Positions 1 through 9,101 of a DNA stretch of 62,323 bases are shown here, one piece after another. The translations under genes and the position numbers were made by a program. The stretch is from Candidatus Omnitrophota bacterium (GTDB lineage: Bacteria; Omnitrophota; Gorgyraeia; Zapsychrales; Zapsychraceae). The notes under the pieces were generated by a model that did no database searches, was not told where the DNA came from, and was given only the letters and a program-made list of their open reading frames with translations. The stretch is taken from contig JACRHP010000052.1 of NCBI GenBank assembly GCA_016212005.1, positions 1 through 62,323 of the forward strand, given 5' to 3'. The stretch's first letter is position 1, and each line of letters opens with the position of its first letter.

Positions 1-2
1 GC

Positions 3-287
3 CGCCTGCGGGATTATAACCGCAAAGACTGCGACTTTGCCTTCTGGCGCCACGGGAGGCAGGAAATAGACATATTGGTGATGCGGGGCGGAAAACCCGT
101 GATCGCTTTTGAGTGCAAGACGGGGCAAGAATCGCTTTCTTCGGATACTTCAAATAATTTCCGGAAGCATTTCCCCAGGATTCCGTTATTTATCGTTTCG
201 GCAAATAAAGAAGGCCATCGCCAGTTAGACAACGGGTTAGAGATTCTTCCATTTTTTATGGCTACGGACAAATTCTTGTCTGTTTGA
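3..287 (+). CDS. DUF4143-type AAA ATPase, C-terminal fragment (5' end outside window)
   Basis: The frame is open from the window edge to a TGA, giving 94 residues. It holds the C-terminal part of a DUF4143-family ATPase: the segment FAFWRHGRQEIDILV followed by KPVIAFECKT matches the PD-(D/E)XK-like tail of these proteins (hydrophobic-W-R, then E-I-D, then E-x-K). The P-loop domain would lie to the left of the window. The ORF track starts it at an internal TTG (75), but coding continues upstream. The family is common and poorly characterised. A second, complete member lies at 2429-3565, so two copies flank the AbiE pair. Family confident, role unknown. Confidence 0.75.
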   Translation, partial: RLRDYNRKDCDFAFWRHGRQEIDILVMRGGKPVIAFECKTGQESLSSDTSNNFRKHFPRIPLFIVSANKEGHRQLDNGLEILPFFMATDKFLSV

Positions 288-312
288 CATTTATCGTAAA
301 GAATGCTATATT
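284..312 (+). promoter_or_regulatory. sigma70 promoter of the abiE operon
   Basis: TTGACA (284-289), a 17-bp spacer and TATATT (307-312). It overlaps the stop codon of the preceding ATPase fragment. The predicted start near 319 leaves a leader of about 35 nt, most of which is the dyad at 321-344. Confidence 0.8.
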
Positions 313-320
313 TGTTTCTG

Positions 321-344
321 TAAATAATCAATAATGATTATTTA
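321..344. promoter_or_regulatory. Operator-like dyad in the abiE leader
   Basis: Perfect inverted repeat TAAATAATCA-ATAA-TGATTATTTA between the promoter and the AbiEi start codon. AbiEi antitoxins are known to repress their own operon by binding inverted repeats, so this is the probable autoregulatory operator. Inference from position and symmetry. Confidence 0.65.
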
Positions 345-353
345 AGAATACGT

Positions 354-995
354 ATGAAATATTCCGATTTCAAACATCATTATCAGCATTTACCCGTTAT
401 ATTGAGCAAAGATATCCAGGAAATCCGTGGAAACCGGCAAATTATGCGTAACCAGCTCTCCCGTTGGCAGGCGCAAGGCCTCATTGTGAAGCTCAAACGG
501 GGGATGTATATGCTCAACAAAGACGACCGCCGCGCTGAACCTGGCCGGCCGTTTATCGCCAACCAATTGCACGCGCCGTCCTATGTGAGCCTGGAATACG
601 CGCTCAATTTTTATGGGTTGATCCCGGAACGGGTGGCGGACGTGACGTCCATCACGACCAAAAAAACGACGCGTTTCAATACCCCGGAAGGAACGTTTAT
701 TTATCAACATATCAAGCCGGCGGCCTTTCGCGGTTTCAAAACGTTTAAAGATGAGAAAGGGCTACCCTGCTTTATGGCGTTGCCGGAAAAAGCGGTGGCG
801 GATTTTATTTATCTGAATCTGGAAAAATTCAGGCCCGGCGACAGAACGGTTTTTGATCAGTCTTACCGCTTTCAGAATCTGGAGGACATCGACAAAAAGC
901 TTCTCATGGAACTGGCGTCTCTCTACGGCAGCCTCAAACTGGTCCGGATATTGGGCTTGTTCTGTTCCTTCATCGACAAGGAGAAAGTATTGTGA
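354..995 (+). CDS. abiEi: AbiEi-type antitoxin / transcriptional regulator
   Basis: 213 residues. An N-terminal winged-helix region (about 1-60, with RNQLSRWQAQGLIVKLKRG) precedes an AbiEi C-terminal-like region (Y-V-S-L-E-Y-A-L near 80, then LPEKAVADFIY near 142). This layout is typical of AbiEi, the cognate antitoxin of AbiEii nucleotidyltransferases in type IV toxin-antitoxin and abortive-infection systems. The stop overlaps the toxin start (GTGA), the classic order for the pair. There is no strong Shine-Dalgarno before the ATG. The promoter and dyad upstream point to autoregulation. Confidence 0.85.
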   Translation: MKYSDFKHHYQHLPVILSKDIQEIRGNRQIMRNQLSRWQAQGLIVKLKRGMYMLNKDDRRAEPGRPFIANQLHAPSYVSLEYALNFYGLIPERVADVTSITTKKTTRFNTPEGTFIYQHIKPAAFRGFKTFKDEKGLPCFMALPEKAVADFIYLNLEKFRPGDRTVFDQSYRFQNLEDIDKKLLMELASLYGSLKLVRILGLFCSFIDKEKVL

Positions 996-1798
996 TCGAG
1001 GTCCTCAAAGAACAATTCGCGGAGTCGATGTCCAAAGAAGAAAAGGAAAACCGTTTGCGCGAATTCCTGCAGGTCCTGACCCTGAAAATAGTGCATGATA
1101 AGGGATGGTTTGAAAACCTGACATTTGCCGGAGGAACGGCTTTAAGGATATTGTTCAACATGCGGCGTTTTTCGGAAGACCTGGATTTTTCACTGACCGG
1201 CCCTTCCGGGTATGATTTCAAAAAACTTTGCCGCGAGCTTCAGGCGCAGATGGAACTCCACGGGATCAGGATGGAAGGAATTCCGGACATGGAGAAAACC
1301 GTCCATGCGGTTATGCTGCGTTTCCCGGGGCTGCTCAACAACCTTGGGATCTCGCCGCTTCCCGGGCAAAAGTTATCCATTAAGCTGAAAATCGACACGC
1401 GCCCTCCGGAAGGCGGAAAGATCGAGAATAGCCTGGTGAACAAGACCTACGTATTTTATATCCGTCATTTTGATCTGTCCTCATTGTTTGCCGCGAAAAT
1501 TGCCGCCTGCTTTTATCGCAAATATGTTAAAGGGCGGGATTTTTATGACCTGATCTGGTATTTGTCCAAAAACGTCGAGCCCGACTATGAGCTGTTGAAC
1601 AACGCTATCCGTCAGACCCAGGGCAAGGCGCCGGGCATCAACGCGGGGAATATCGGACAATTCCTGCGCGATCATCTTGAAAAGATCGATCTAGACAAGG
1701 CCGCAAAAGACGTTGAAAGATTCCTGGATGATAAAAACGAATTGAAGCTGTTCAACCATGACCTTATCAAGGGAAGCATTGATTCGGTATTTCGATAA
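992..1798 (+). CDS. abiEii: AbiEii/AbiGii-type nucleotidyltransferase toxin
   Basis: 268 residues. The minimal nucleotidyltransferase signature is present: FAGGTALR near 45-53 (G-G-T/S motif), then SEDLDFS near 60 (D-x-D metal-binding pair). A later K-x-R-D-F-Y-D-L motif near 179 is typical of AbiEii. Family members act as toxins by adding nucleotides to RNA targets such as tRNA acceptor ends. The start is GTG, with AAGGAG well spaced upstream and a 4-bp overlap with abiEi, indicating translational coupling. No truncation is visible. Confidence 0.88.
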   Translation: MIEVLKEQFAESMSKEEKENRLREFLQVLTLKIVHDKGWFENLTFAGGTALRILFNMRRFSEDLDFSLTGPSGYDFKKLCRELQAQMELHGIRMEGIPDMEKTVHAVMLRFPGLLNNLGISPLPGQKLSIKLKIDTRPPEGGKIENSLVNKTYVFYIRHFDLSSLFAAKIAACFYRKYVKGRDFYDLIWYLSKNVEPDYELLNNAIRQTQGKAPGINAGNIGQFLRDHLEKIDLDKAAKDVERFLDDKNELKLFNHDLIKGSIDSVFR

Positions 1799-1817
1799 AA
1801 ACATGTGAGGCTGACCT

Positions 1818-2357
1818 ATGAAAAGAATTTTTTGTTACCTGTTATATTATTTCTTCGCTAAAAACCTGCCGCGGTCCTATGAACTGGGGCCTGTCGGCAA
1901 GATGTCCGGACGTCTGCGCCGGTTCGCCTGCCGCCGCCTTTTCCAAAAGACTGAAGGTATTTTCGGCGTCGAGCGCGGGGCGGACTTCGGCGGCGGACGC
2001 AACATCATTATGCGCGAATACGGATCGCTGGGAGAAAACCTCCGGGTCATGGGCGAAGGGACCGTTACCGTCGGGCGCCATGTCATGATGGGGCCTGATG
2101 TGCTGATCCTGACCAGCGACCATAAAGCGGACGAAGAAGGGTTTGACGGTTACGTCACCAAAGACGTCCTGATCGATGACCACGCATGGATCGGCGCCCG
2201 CGCCATCATCCTCAAAGGCGTGAGGGTCGGTAAACACGCGATCGTGGGGGCGGGGGCGGTGGTCGCCCGCCACGTGCAGGACCACGAGGTCGTCATCGGA
2301 AACCCCGCGAAAGTCCTCCGCGTGAGGGTCCCACCGCCGGATGACCGAAAATCATGA
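1818..2357 (+). CDS. Left-handed beta-helix (hexapeptide) acyltransferase, WcaF/maltose-acetyltransferase-like
   Basis: 179 residues. Imperfect hexapeptide repeats fill residues 55-165 (VTVGRHVMMGPDVLI, DDHAWIGARAIIL, VGKHAIVGAGAVV). They end in the hallmark IGNPAKVLR of CoA-dependent acetyltransferases that modify sugars. The expected catalytic His is plausible at SDHKADEEG. The neighbouring GT and exosortase genes suggest O-acetylation of an exopolysaccharide or glycan precursor in the cytoplasm. It starts 20 bp after abiEii, with a GAGG upstream of the ATG. The exact acceptor cannot be read from sequence. Confidence 0.85.
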   Translation: MKRIFCYLLYYFFAKNLPRSYELGPVGKMSGRLRRFACRRLFQKTEGIFGVERGADFGGGRNIIMREYGSLGENLRVMGEGTVTVGRHVMMGPDVLILTSDHKADEEGFDGYVTKDVLIDDHAWIGARAIILKGVRVGKHAIVGAGAVVARHVQDHEVVIGNPAKVLRVRVPPPDDRKS

Positions 2358-2363
2358 AAATCC

Positions 2364-2391
2364 TTGACATATCAATATATTGGCGTAATAT
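2364..2391 (+). promoter_or_regulatory. sigma70 promoter of the DUF4143 ATPase gene
   Basis: TTGACA (2364-2369), a 16-bp spacer and TAATAT (2386-2391), just after the acetyltransferase stop codon. Confidence 0.75.
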
Positions 2392-2418
2392 AGTGAATTA
2401 GTTCCTCAAATTACGCCA
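2381..2418. promoter_or_regulatory. Inverted repeat over the -10 region
   Basis: TGGCGTAAT (2381-2389) and ATTACGCCA (2410-2418) form a perfect 9-bp inverted repeat with a 20-bp spacer. The left arm covers the -10 hexamer and the right arm lies in the leader. This is a plausible operator. No repressor is encoded next to it, so the regulator is unknown. Confidence 0.5.
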
Positions 2419-2428
2419 CTAAATAACC

Positions 2429-3565
2429 ATGTACACACGAATTCTTAAAAAACAAATTTACGAAAAATTCTTCTCCGGAAAAGCCATTATTATCGCGGGC
2501 GCCAGGCAGACCGGCAAAACCACGCTTTCCATGGACCTTCTTCGGGAATCGGGAGAAGGTCATTATAAAATTTTTAATTGCGATAATCCCTCCGACAGGG
2601 AGATGCTGACCGACAAAAACCTGGAGTTTTTAAAACAGCTTGTCGGGGACTCCCAAGTTGTCCTCATTGACGAGGGGCAGAAGGTAACGACGATCGGGCA
2701 GACGGTGAAGCTGCTGGTGGATTTTTATAAAAAGGAAAAACAGATCCTCGTGACCGGATCCTCGAGCCTGAACCTCCTGGACCAAACCCATGAACCCCTG
2801 ACCGGAAGAAAATATGTTTATACGCTTTATCCGTTATCGCTGGAAGAGATCTACCCGGACCGCGATGTGCTGACCATGACCAAAGAGCTGGAGGGACTGC
2901 TGGTTTTCGGTTCTTATCCCGAAGTCGTGACGCAAAAGTCTTTCGAAGCCAAGGCGGAACTCCTGCGGGAACTTCAATCGAGCTACCTCTATAAGGACAT
3001 CCTTGAATTCCAGGCGGTAAGGAATTCCGACAAGATCATGAAACTCGTCAGGGCGCTTGCCCTGCAGGTCGGGTCGGAGGTCTCCTGCACGGAACTTTCC
3101 AGCCTCATCGGCATCGACAAAAAAACCGTGGAACACTACATCGACGTCCTGGAAAAAAGTTTTGTGGTTTTCACTCTCACGCCCTACGCCAAAAACAAAC
3201 GCCGGGAGATCTCCAAACTGAAAAAAGTTTACTTCCATGATCTGGGCATACGCAACGCCGTGATCAACAATTTTAATTTTCTGGAAAAACGCGGCGACAC
3301 GGGGATTTTATGGGAAAATTTTCTAATGGCGGAACGCCTCAAATACCGGCAGCATCATCATCTCCACGCGAACTCCTATTTCTGGCGGACATATGACGGC
3401 AGCGAAGTTGACCTGGTGGAAGAGCTTGAGGGGAAACTGAACGGTTATGAATTCAAATGGAAAGAAAAAAGGAGGAAAACGGGGGGGCCGGCCAAATGGC
3501 TGGAATATCCCGGGAGCTCTTTTCAAATCGTAACGACTCAAAATTTACAAAATTTTCTTTTCTAA
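2429..3565 (+). CDS. DUF4143-family AAA ATPase
   Basis: 378 residues, full length for the family. It has Walker A GARQTGKTT (about 24-32), Walker B VVLIDEGQK (about 76) and a sensor-like LVTGSSSLNLL. The C-terminal half contains SYLYKDILEF, a winged-helix-like segment and the PD-(D/E)XK-like tail (NSYFWRTYDGSEVDLVE, then YEFKWK). These ATPases are widespread in archaea and environmental bacteria and are often found in accessory DNA; their function is not established. The gene has its own promoter and operator and stands alone between envelope genes. Confidence 0.85.
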   Translation: MYTRILKKQIYEKFFSGKAIIIAGARQTGKTTLSMDLLRESGEGHYKIFNCDNPSDREMLTDKNLEFLKQLVGDSQVVLIDEGQKVTTIGQTVKLLVDFYKKEKQILVTGSSSLNLLDQTHEPLTGRKYVYTLYPLSLEEIYPDRDVLTMTKELEGLLVFGSYPEVVTQKSFEAKAELLRELQSSYLYKDILEFQAVRNSDKIMKLVRALALQVGSEVSCTELSSLIGIDKKTVEHYIDVLEKSFVVFTLTPYAKNKRREISKLKKVYFHDLGIRNAVINNFNFLEKRGDTGILWENFLMAERLKYRQHHHLHANSYFWRTYDGSEVDLVEELEGKLNGYEFKWKEKRRKTGGPAKWLEYPGSSFQIVTTQNLQNFLF

Positions 3566-3608
3566 GGTCTATCCTGAATCCTTCTGTAATCCATAAAAAT
3601 ATGCCCCC

Positions 3609-5954
3609 ATGAAAATTCTTGTCTTTACAACGCTTTTCCCCAACAGCCGGATGCCGCACCATGGGCTTTTTATCAAGGCGCGCGTGGCCGCCCTCTCCAA
3701 AAACAACGAAGTGCGGGTCGTCGCGCCGGTGCCGTTTTTCCCGCCCTGGAATATCAATCCCAGGTGGTTTCTGTTCAGCCAAATACCCGTGGAAGAAGAG
3801 ATCGACGGCATTAAAGTTTATCATCCCCGGTATCTGGTTACTCCCAAGATCGGCCGCGCGCTCTACGGATTTCTGATGTATTTCAGCCTGTACGGCTTCA
3901 TCAAAAATCTACGCCGGTCATTTGATTTTGATCTGATCGACGCGCATTTCTTGTATCCGGACGGGGTGGCCGCCGTTTTACTCGGCCGCCGGCTGCGCAA
4001 AAAAACGATTTTAAACGCGCGGGGGACGGACCTCAACTGGTACCCGCAATTTCCGGTCATCCGCGCCCAGATCCGTTCGGCCCTGGAAAAAGCCGACGCG
4101 GTGACCGTCGTTACGGAAACTCTTCAGGAAAAAACCATCGAACTGGGCATCGACCGCGGCAAGGTCGCCGTCATCCCCAACGGCGTCGATACCGGCATGT
4201 TTTGCTTCAGACCGAAGGACGAAGCCAAACGGACGCTGGGCCTTCCTGACAATCGCCGCGTTATCCTTGCCGTCGGCCATCTGCTGGAAGCCAAAGGATT
4301 TCATTTTCTGATAGAAGCGTTGCGCCATGTCCGCCGGCAGGACATGGACCTCGTTATCATCGGTGAAGGGGAATATAAAGAAAAGTTACTGCAATTGGCC
4401 GCGGAATATCACCTGCAGGGACGCGTCAAGTTCCCGGGGGAAAGGCCGCAAGGCGAATTGGCCCTCTGGTACGCGGCCGCCGAGGTCTTTTGCCTGACCA
4501 GCCTGCGCGAAGGCCGGCCCAATGTCGTCCTGGAGGCCATGGCCTGCGGCACGCCGATCGTTTCTATGAACAAATGGGGGCTGTCACGGATCGTTGATCT
4601 GGACAAAGGGATCCTGCTCGACAGTTACGAACCGGCAGGCATCGCCCGCGCCATTGATGAAACGCTACAGCGGCACTGGGACCGCCGGGCCATCAGCGGC
4701 TCGATGAAAGAACATACCTGGGCCAGGACCGCGGAGCAGGTGGACCAACTTATGACATCGGTCATGGCGCGAAAGGATATCCTGTTTTTTTCTTCCGACG
4801 ACTGGAACAGCGGCCTGAAGACGAGCAAATACCATCTCTCCACGCGCCTCGCCCGCCAGAACCGGGTTTTCTTCATCAATTCCTTGAGTCTAAGGGCGCC
4901 GACCTTCTCAAAACGGGACGTTAATAAAATCCTGGCCAAATTGAAAGGATATTTTCGCGGCCTGCAAAAAGTTAGAGAAAATTTATATGTATACACACCG
5001 TTACTGATTCCATTTCAAAAGTTCGCGTTCATCCGCTGGCTCAATGAACGGTTTCTCCTGTGGCAATTCCGGGTTATGATCCGCCGGTATCAAATGCGGG
5101 ATCCCGCCATCTGGACGTTCCTGCCGAACACGGTCGACCTTGTGCGCAAATTACCGAAAAAATGCCTGATCTATTACAGCGTCGACGACATGAGCGCCTT
5201 TAAAGGCGTACCGCGGGAGACGGTCCGCCGGCAAGATGAAGAGCTGACAAAAGAGGCGGACCTGACGTTTTCCGTATCGGAGGAATTGTTCAACAGGAAG
5301 CGGCTGTTGAACCCCAACTCATTTTATTCCCCGCACGGCGTTGATTTCGACCTGTTCAACCGGGCCAATACCAACGGCGCCGTCAAAAAACCGGAAGATT
5401 TGGCCGGAATCCCGGAGCCGATCATCGGGTTCTACGGGCTGATCTCCGGCGACTGGGTCGATTACCGGCTGATGGAATATCTGGCCCAACAGCGGCCGCG
5501 ATGGTCATTTGTTCTCATCGGCAAGATCGACCGCAGGGAAGGCGAAACGCTCCCGCGGGCAAACAATATCCATTATCTGCCCGTAAAACCCTATGAAGAA
5601 CTCTACCGTTACAGTAAATTCTTTAACGTGGCGGTCCTGCCGTTTAATATCAATCCGCTCACGACGCACTCGCATCCTTTGAAGATCCTCGAATACCTCT
5701 CCGCCGGCAGGCCGGTTGTTTGCGTCGCTATCCCGGAGGCAAAAAAATACGCGCAAGTCATCACGGTCGCCTCCGACTACAAAGACTTCCTGGACAAGAT
5801 TGAAAATTACTTGAGTAACGATAACCCCGGGGCGAAAGAATCCCGCGTTAACTTCGCCTCGCGGCATTCCTGGGACAAACGGTTTGATGAGATACAAGAG
5901 ATTATTAGTCGTCATATGCGTCCTGATGCTGCTGGCGCTCGTCGTACGGCCTAA
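3609..5954 (+). CDS. Double glycosyltransferase: GT4 domain fused to a second GT-B domain
   Basis: 781 residues, about twice a normal GT. Residues 1-385 are a GT4 GT-B fold: N-terminal LVFTTLFPNSRMPHHG, NDP-sugar motif REGRPNVVLEAMACG near 300. Residues about 390-770 form a second GT-B unit resembling TuaH-like transferases (begins DILFFSSDDWNSGLKTSKY, donor-site EYLSAGRPVV near 693). Both probably act in the cytoplasm on a lipid-linked exopolysaccharide. The join near 385 is in frame, with no frameshift visible. The 3' end overlaps the next gene by 68 bp. Acceptor and donor sugars are unknown. Confidence 0.85.
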   Translation: MKILVFTTLFPNSRMPHHGLFIKARVAALSKNNEVRVVAPVPFFPPWNINPRWFLFSQIPVEEEIDGIKVYHPRYLVTPKIGRALYGFLMYFSLYGFIKNLRRSFDFDLIDAHFLYPDGVAAVLLGRRLRKKTILNARGTDLNWYPQFPVIRAQIRSALEKADAVTVVTETLQEKTIELGIDRGKVAVIPNGVDTGMFCFRPKDEAKRTLGLPDNRRVILAVGHLLEAKGFHFLIEALRHVRRQDMDLVIIGEGEYKEKLLQLAAEYHLQGRVKFPGERPQGELALWYAAAEVFCLTSLREGRPNVVLEAMACGTPIVSMNKWGLSRIVDLDKGILLDSYEPAGIARAIDETLQRHWDRRAISGSMKEHTWARTAEQVDQLMTSVMARKDILFFSSDDWNSGLKTSKYHLSTRLARQNRVFFINSLSLRAPTFSKRDVNKILAKLKGYFRGLQKVRENLYVYTPLLIPFQKFAFIRWLNERFLLWQFRVMIRRYQMRDPAIWTFLPNTVDLVRKLPKKCLIYYSVDDMSAFKGVPRETVRRQDEELTKEADLTFSVSEELFNRKRLLNPNSFYSPHGVDFDLFNRANTNGAVKKPEDLAGIPEPIIGFYGLISGDWVDYRLMEYLAQQRPRWSFVLIGKIDRREGETLPRANNIHYLPVKPYEELYRYSKFFNVAVLPFNINPLTTHSHPLKILEYLSAGRPVVCVAIPEAKKYAQVITVASDYKDFLDKIENYLSNDNPGAKESRVNFASRHSWDKRFDEIQEIISRHMRPDAAGARRTA

Positions 5955-8229
5955 AAATGCCGTGCTGGGGGGCGCGCCGGCGAAGGGGACACAAAAGCCC
6001 GCTTCGATCGCCATCGACGCGACCCAGGATGGGCCCGTATTCGGCGACCCTGAAGGGCTCCAGCGCGTTCAAAAGCTGGAAAGCCAGCTGCACCAGTTAA
6101 AAATCCGCGAGGACCATCCGCGGATGTTTATTACAAAAGAGAACATCCCGGAGATCCGGAAAAAACTCACCGCTTTTAATCCGAATTGGCAGGAGATATT
6201 GAAAAAGGCGGACTCCGGCGACCTCATCAACGCGGCTTTCGTTTACGCGGTCCTGGAAGATTCGGACCCGATGGCCGGACGACTGGCGTTAAGCACTGTT
6301 AAAAAAATACTTTTTGAAAAAAAGCCGGACATCAATAAAAATTGGGCGCAGGAAAAAGACGCGGCCGTGATGGCCTTGGCCTTTGATTGGGTCTATAATG
6401 GGCTCACCGAAAACGAGCGCGAACAACTGGTCCAAAAGCTCGCTCGTCTCAACCGTATCGATGAACGAGCCAAAAAGATCCGTTCCGGATACAAAGAAAT
6501 GCTTGAGACCTTCCATCGGGAAGAATGGGTATTCAATTCCTGGCGGGCGTGGCCGGAAATCGCCCTGGCCCATCACGTGCCGGACGCAGAATTTAATTAC
6601 AAAGCCCGCTGGGACCACACTTGGTACTACGGCGATGCCGCCCGGATGTACGCCTACGCGGCGGACGGCACGCCGTTCGAAGGTTATTACATGGGAGCCG
6701 ACGGCTGCGACTGGTTTCTCGCGCTCAAAAGCGCCACAGGTATCAACCTCATTGACGACCCGCAAATCGGCTGGTGCCGCAACGCTGCGTATTACGTGCT
6801 GTACCGGCTCGATTTCGGCCTGGGTCGAGAAATTTTGCATAAGGGCGCCTTTATCGGTAATGGCGGAATTCTTTCGTACTCGAAAGGGATCTCTACCTGG
6901 AAATTTATGGAATTCCTTGGGCGCACCATGGGATTGGCTTCCGACAACCCTTACTGCAAGTGGATTATTAATAATATATCCAAAGATGTATCTTCCTGGA
7001 TTATGACAACTACCGGATACGCCGGGCTTGAAGAACTGGAAAATATCGCGAATACGATATATGATCACCCGCTGCAACAGGCCCAAAATCCGCAGACGGC
7101 ATCGTATGAAGAGTTACCTTACGCGCGCTTTTTCCCGGGCGGCAAAGAAGCGGTCATGCGCACCAGTTTCCGTCCGGAAAGTACCTGCGTTGGATTTACG
7201 GCCAAAAACGCCTATACCATGACCAGTCACAGCGATTTTGACGTTAATACATTTATGATCTATAAAAAAGGAAATTTAGCGCCGGACTCGGGAGTATACG
7301 ACGCCTACCAAGGACAACACAATTATTTGAACTATCAGAAAAATACTACCGCCCATAACGATATCCTGATCATCGATCCGGCAAAACCTGATGATCCCCG
7401 CAAGCTTTCCAGAGCCGTTGATCCCGGAGGAGTGGAACTGGTCAGCAAACGGACGTTCGGCGCCGTGAACAACTGGGGATTCAAAGACGCCTTTCTACAC
7501 GACGCGCGGGCTCACTGGACGCAAATCCTCGATTTTAAAACGACCAAAGATTATGACTACATCATTGGTGAGGCCGCTAAAGCTTATTCCAGCCGGTTAA
7601 ACGAATTTATCCGGCATCTGGTTTTCATCCGCAAAGGTCCTACGGACAACGCTTATATTATTGTTTTTGATCGCATTGAAACCAAAAGCGGGAATTTCAT
7701 CAAGAAGTGGCTCTTGCACTTAGTGAGCGAACCACAGCTCAACGGCAAGCTTCTGCACGCCAAGATCCCGGGCCATTACGAGATATTCGACGGTGATTTC
7801 CTTGTTGCCACAAATGTGTTCAATACGGCAAAATTGTACAATAAGACCCTTTTACCAAAGCACAGGACGATCGCCAAAATCGGTGGGGATGGATTTGAGT
7901 TTTGGATGGAAGGCTCCAGACCGCGAAATATCGGCATCTCGAAAGAAGTCAAAGAATATATTGAGAAAAATACCGGCGGGCCGTGGCAGGAGGTCGGCAC
8001 GTGGCGCGTGGAGGTCACGGCGCTGGATAAAAAAGAACGCGATTATTTCTTGAATGTGCTCTACGCTGCCGATATAAAGGATACATTAGACCCTGAAAAT
8101 ATCTCCATGCGCGAGGACGACAAGAGCGTGGAAGTATTGATCAGGGACCAGGAACTCGGTACCGTCAGCGTCACCATGCCCAAGACAGGGAAACCGGCGG
8201 TAAAGGTAATGTTTGAAAAAAATAAATAA
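5887..8229 (+). CDS. Secreted heparinase II/III-like polysaccharide lyase
   Basis: 780 residues from the ATG at 5887; the ORF track's TTG is one codon earlier. An N-terminal signal segment (KRLLVVICVLMLLALVV) is followed by an alginate-lyase-like (alpha/alpha) toroid (HPRMFITKENIPEIRKK near 77, HREEWVFNSW, WPEIAL). A heparinase II/III-like beta region follows from about 440 (TSHSDFDVNTFMIY, LAPDSGVYDAY, NYQKNTTAHND). Enzymes of this type cleave uronate-containing polysaccharides by beta-elimination, so this may trim the matrix polymer in the periplasm or outside the cell. It is clearly paralogous to the C-terminal part of the 15745-20214 product. Confidence 0.82.
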   Translation: MRYKRLLVVICVLMLLALVVRPKNAVLGGAPAKGTQKPASIAIDATQDGPVFGDPEGLQRVQKLESQLHQLKIREDHPRMFITKENIPEIRKKLTAFNPNWQEILKKADSGDLINAAFVYAVLEDSDPMAGRLALSTVKKILFEKKPDINKNWAQEKDAAVMALAFDWVYNGLTENEREQLVQKLARLNRIDERAKKIRSGYKEMLETFHREEWVFNSWRAWPEIALAHHVPDAEFNYKARWDHTWYYGDAARMYAYAADGTPFEGYYMGADGCDWFLALKSATGINLIDDPQIGWCRNAAYYVLYRLDFGLGREILHKGAFIGNGGILSYSKGISTWKFMEFLGRTMGLASDNPYCKWIINNISKDVSSWIMTTTGYAGLEELENIANTIYDHPLQQAQNPQTASYEELPYARFFPGGKEAVMRTSFRPESTCVGFTAKNAYTMTSHSDFDVNTFMIYKKGNLAPDSGVYDAYQGQHNYLNYQKNTTAHNDILIIDPAKPDDPRKLSRAVDPGGVELVSKRTFGAVNNWGFKDAFLHDARAHWTQILDFKTTKDYDYIIGEAAKAYSSRLNEFIRHLVFIRKGPTDNAYIIVFDRIETKSGNFIKKWLLHLVSEPQLNGKLLHAKIPGHYEIFDGDFLVATNVFNTAKLYNKTLLPKHRTIAKIGGDGFEFWMEGSRPRNIGISKEVKEYIEKNTGGPWQEVGTWRVEVTALDKKERDYFLNVLYAADIKDTLDPENISMREDDKSVEVLIRDQELGTVSVTMPKTGKPAVKVMFEKNK

Positions 8230-8255
8230 AAATTGATGGGGAATTAATTGAACCC

Positions 8256-8283
8256 GTAGGGACACGGCATGCCGTGTCCCTAC
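8256..8283. repeat. REP-like perfect palindrome
   Basis: A 28-bp perfect palindrome centred on CACGGCATGCCGTG with arms starting GTAGGGA. A related copy lies at 13249-13266. It sits just upstream of a deacetylase gene. Short palindromes of this kind behave as dispersed REP or MITE elements in many genomes. No RAYT transposase is encoded in the window. Confidence 0.75.
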
Positions 8284-8306
8284 AAATGTCGTTGCAGGAT
8301 GACAAA

Positions 8307-9101
8307 ATGTCTTCTGGTCCAATAAAAAAGATTATCCGCAAGTTCCGGCACCTGTGCGGCCAATTCGACGCGCCCAAGGGGGTCATTATCTTGATGTACC
8401 ACCGCGTCAACGACGCCCTGCCGGCGCATAACCTGGTCACGCGCGCAAAGGCCTTTGAGGGCCAGATGCGGTTTTTGTACCGTCACGCGAATGTCTACCA
8501 GATGATCAGCCTCAAGGACTTCGAGACCGGACACCCGGCCGTATTCGAAAGCCCAAAAACAAAAGTCATCATCACCTTTGATGACGGCTACCGTGACAAT
8601 TATCAAAACGCCTTCCCGGTCCTGAAGCAATTCGGGTTCCCGGCGGCCGTATTTTTGACGACCAGCCTGGTCGGTACGGACAATAAATTGAACCGTTACG
8701 CGAAAATCTCCGGGCGTGACATGCTCAACTGGGAAGAAATCGCTGAAATGTACGCCCACCAGATCTCCTTCGGCGCCCACACGGCGTCGCATCCGCACCT
8801 GCCGCGGTTCAGCTACGAAACCCAATATCAGGAAATCGCGCAGAGCCGCGCCTGTGTTGATAGAAATTTGCCTCGGGGGGAACGGTTGGACACCTTTTGC
8901 TACCCCTATGGTGAATATAACGCGGATACGCTGAACATCGTCCAGAAACTGGGGTTCCGTTACGCTTTAAGCGTTATCCAGGGAGTCAACACGCCGGAAA
9001 CTCCCTTGTATGAACTCAAACGCGTCGAAATCAGCGGGTTCGATGACATCAAGAGCTTTGAATATAAGATGCTGGAAAAATATAAGCAGCAATTGATATG
9101 A
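8307..9101 (+). CDS. Polysaccharide deacetylase (NodB homology, CE4)
   Basis: 264 residues from ATG 8307, chosen because AGGA lies 7 nt upstream and because the track's GTG (8274) starts inside the REP-like palindrome. CE4 motif 1 TFDDG (about 90) supplies the catalytic base and a metal Asp. Motif 2 HTASHPH (about 158) supplies the metal His pair. A third motif FCYPYGEY follows. No signal peptide is evident, so it may act in the cytoplasm or at the inner face. It probably de-N-acetylates a glycan precursor or matrix polymer. It overlaps the next deacetylase by 4 bp. Confidence 0.88.
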   Translation: MSSGPIKKIIRKFRHLCGQFDAPKGVIILMYHRVNDALPAHNLVTRAKAFEGQMRFLYRHANVYQMISLKDFETGHPAVFESPKTKVIITFDDGYRDNYQNAFPVLKQFGFPAAVFLTTSLVGTDNKLNRYAKISGRDMLNWEEIAEMYAHQISFGAHTASHPHLPRFSYETQYQEIAQSRACVDRNLPRGERLDTFCYPYGEYNADTLNIVQKLGFRYALSVIQGVNTPETPLYELKRVEISGFDDIKSFEYKMLEKYKQQLI

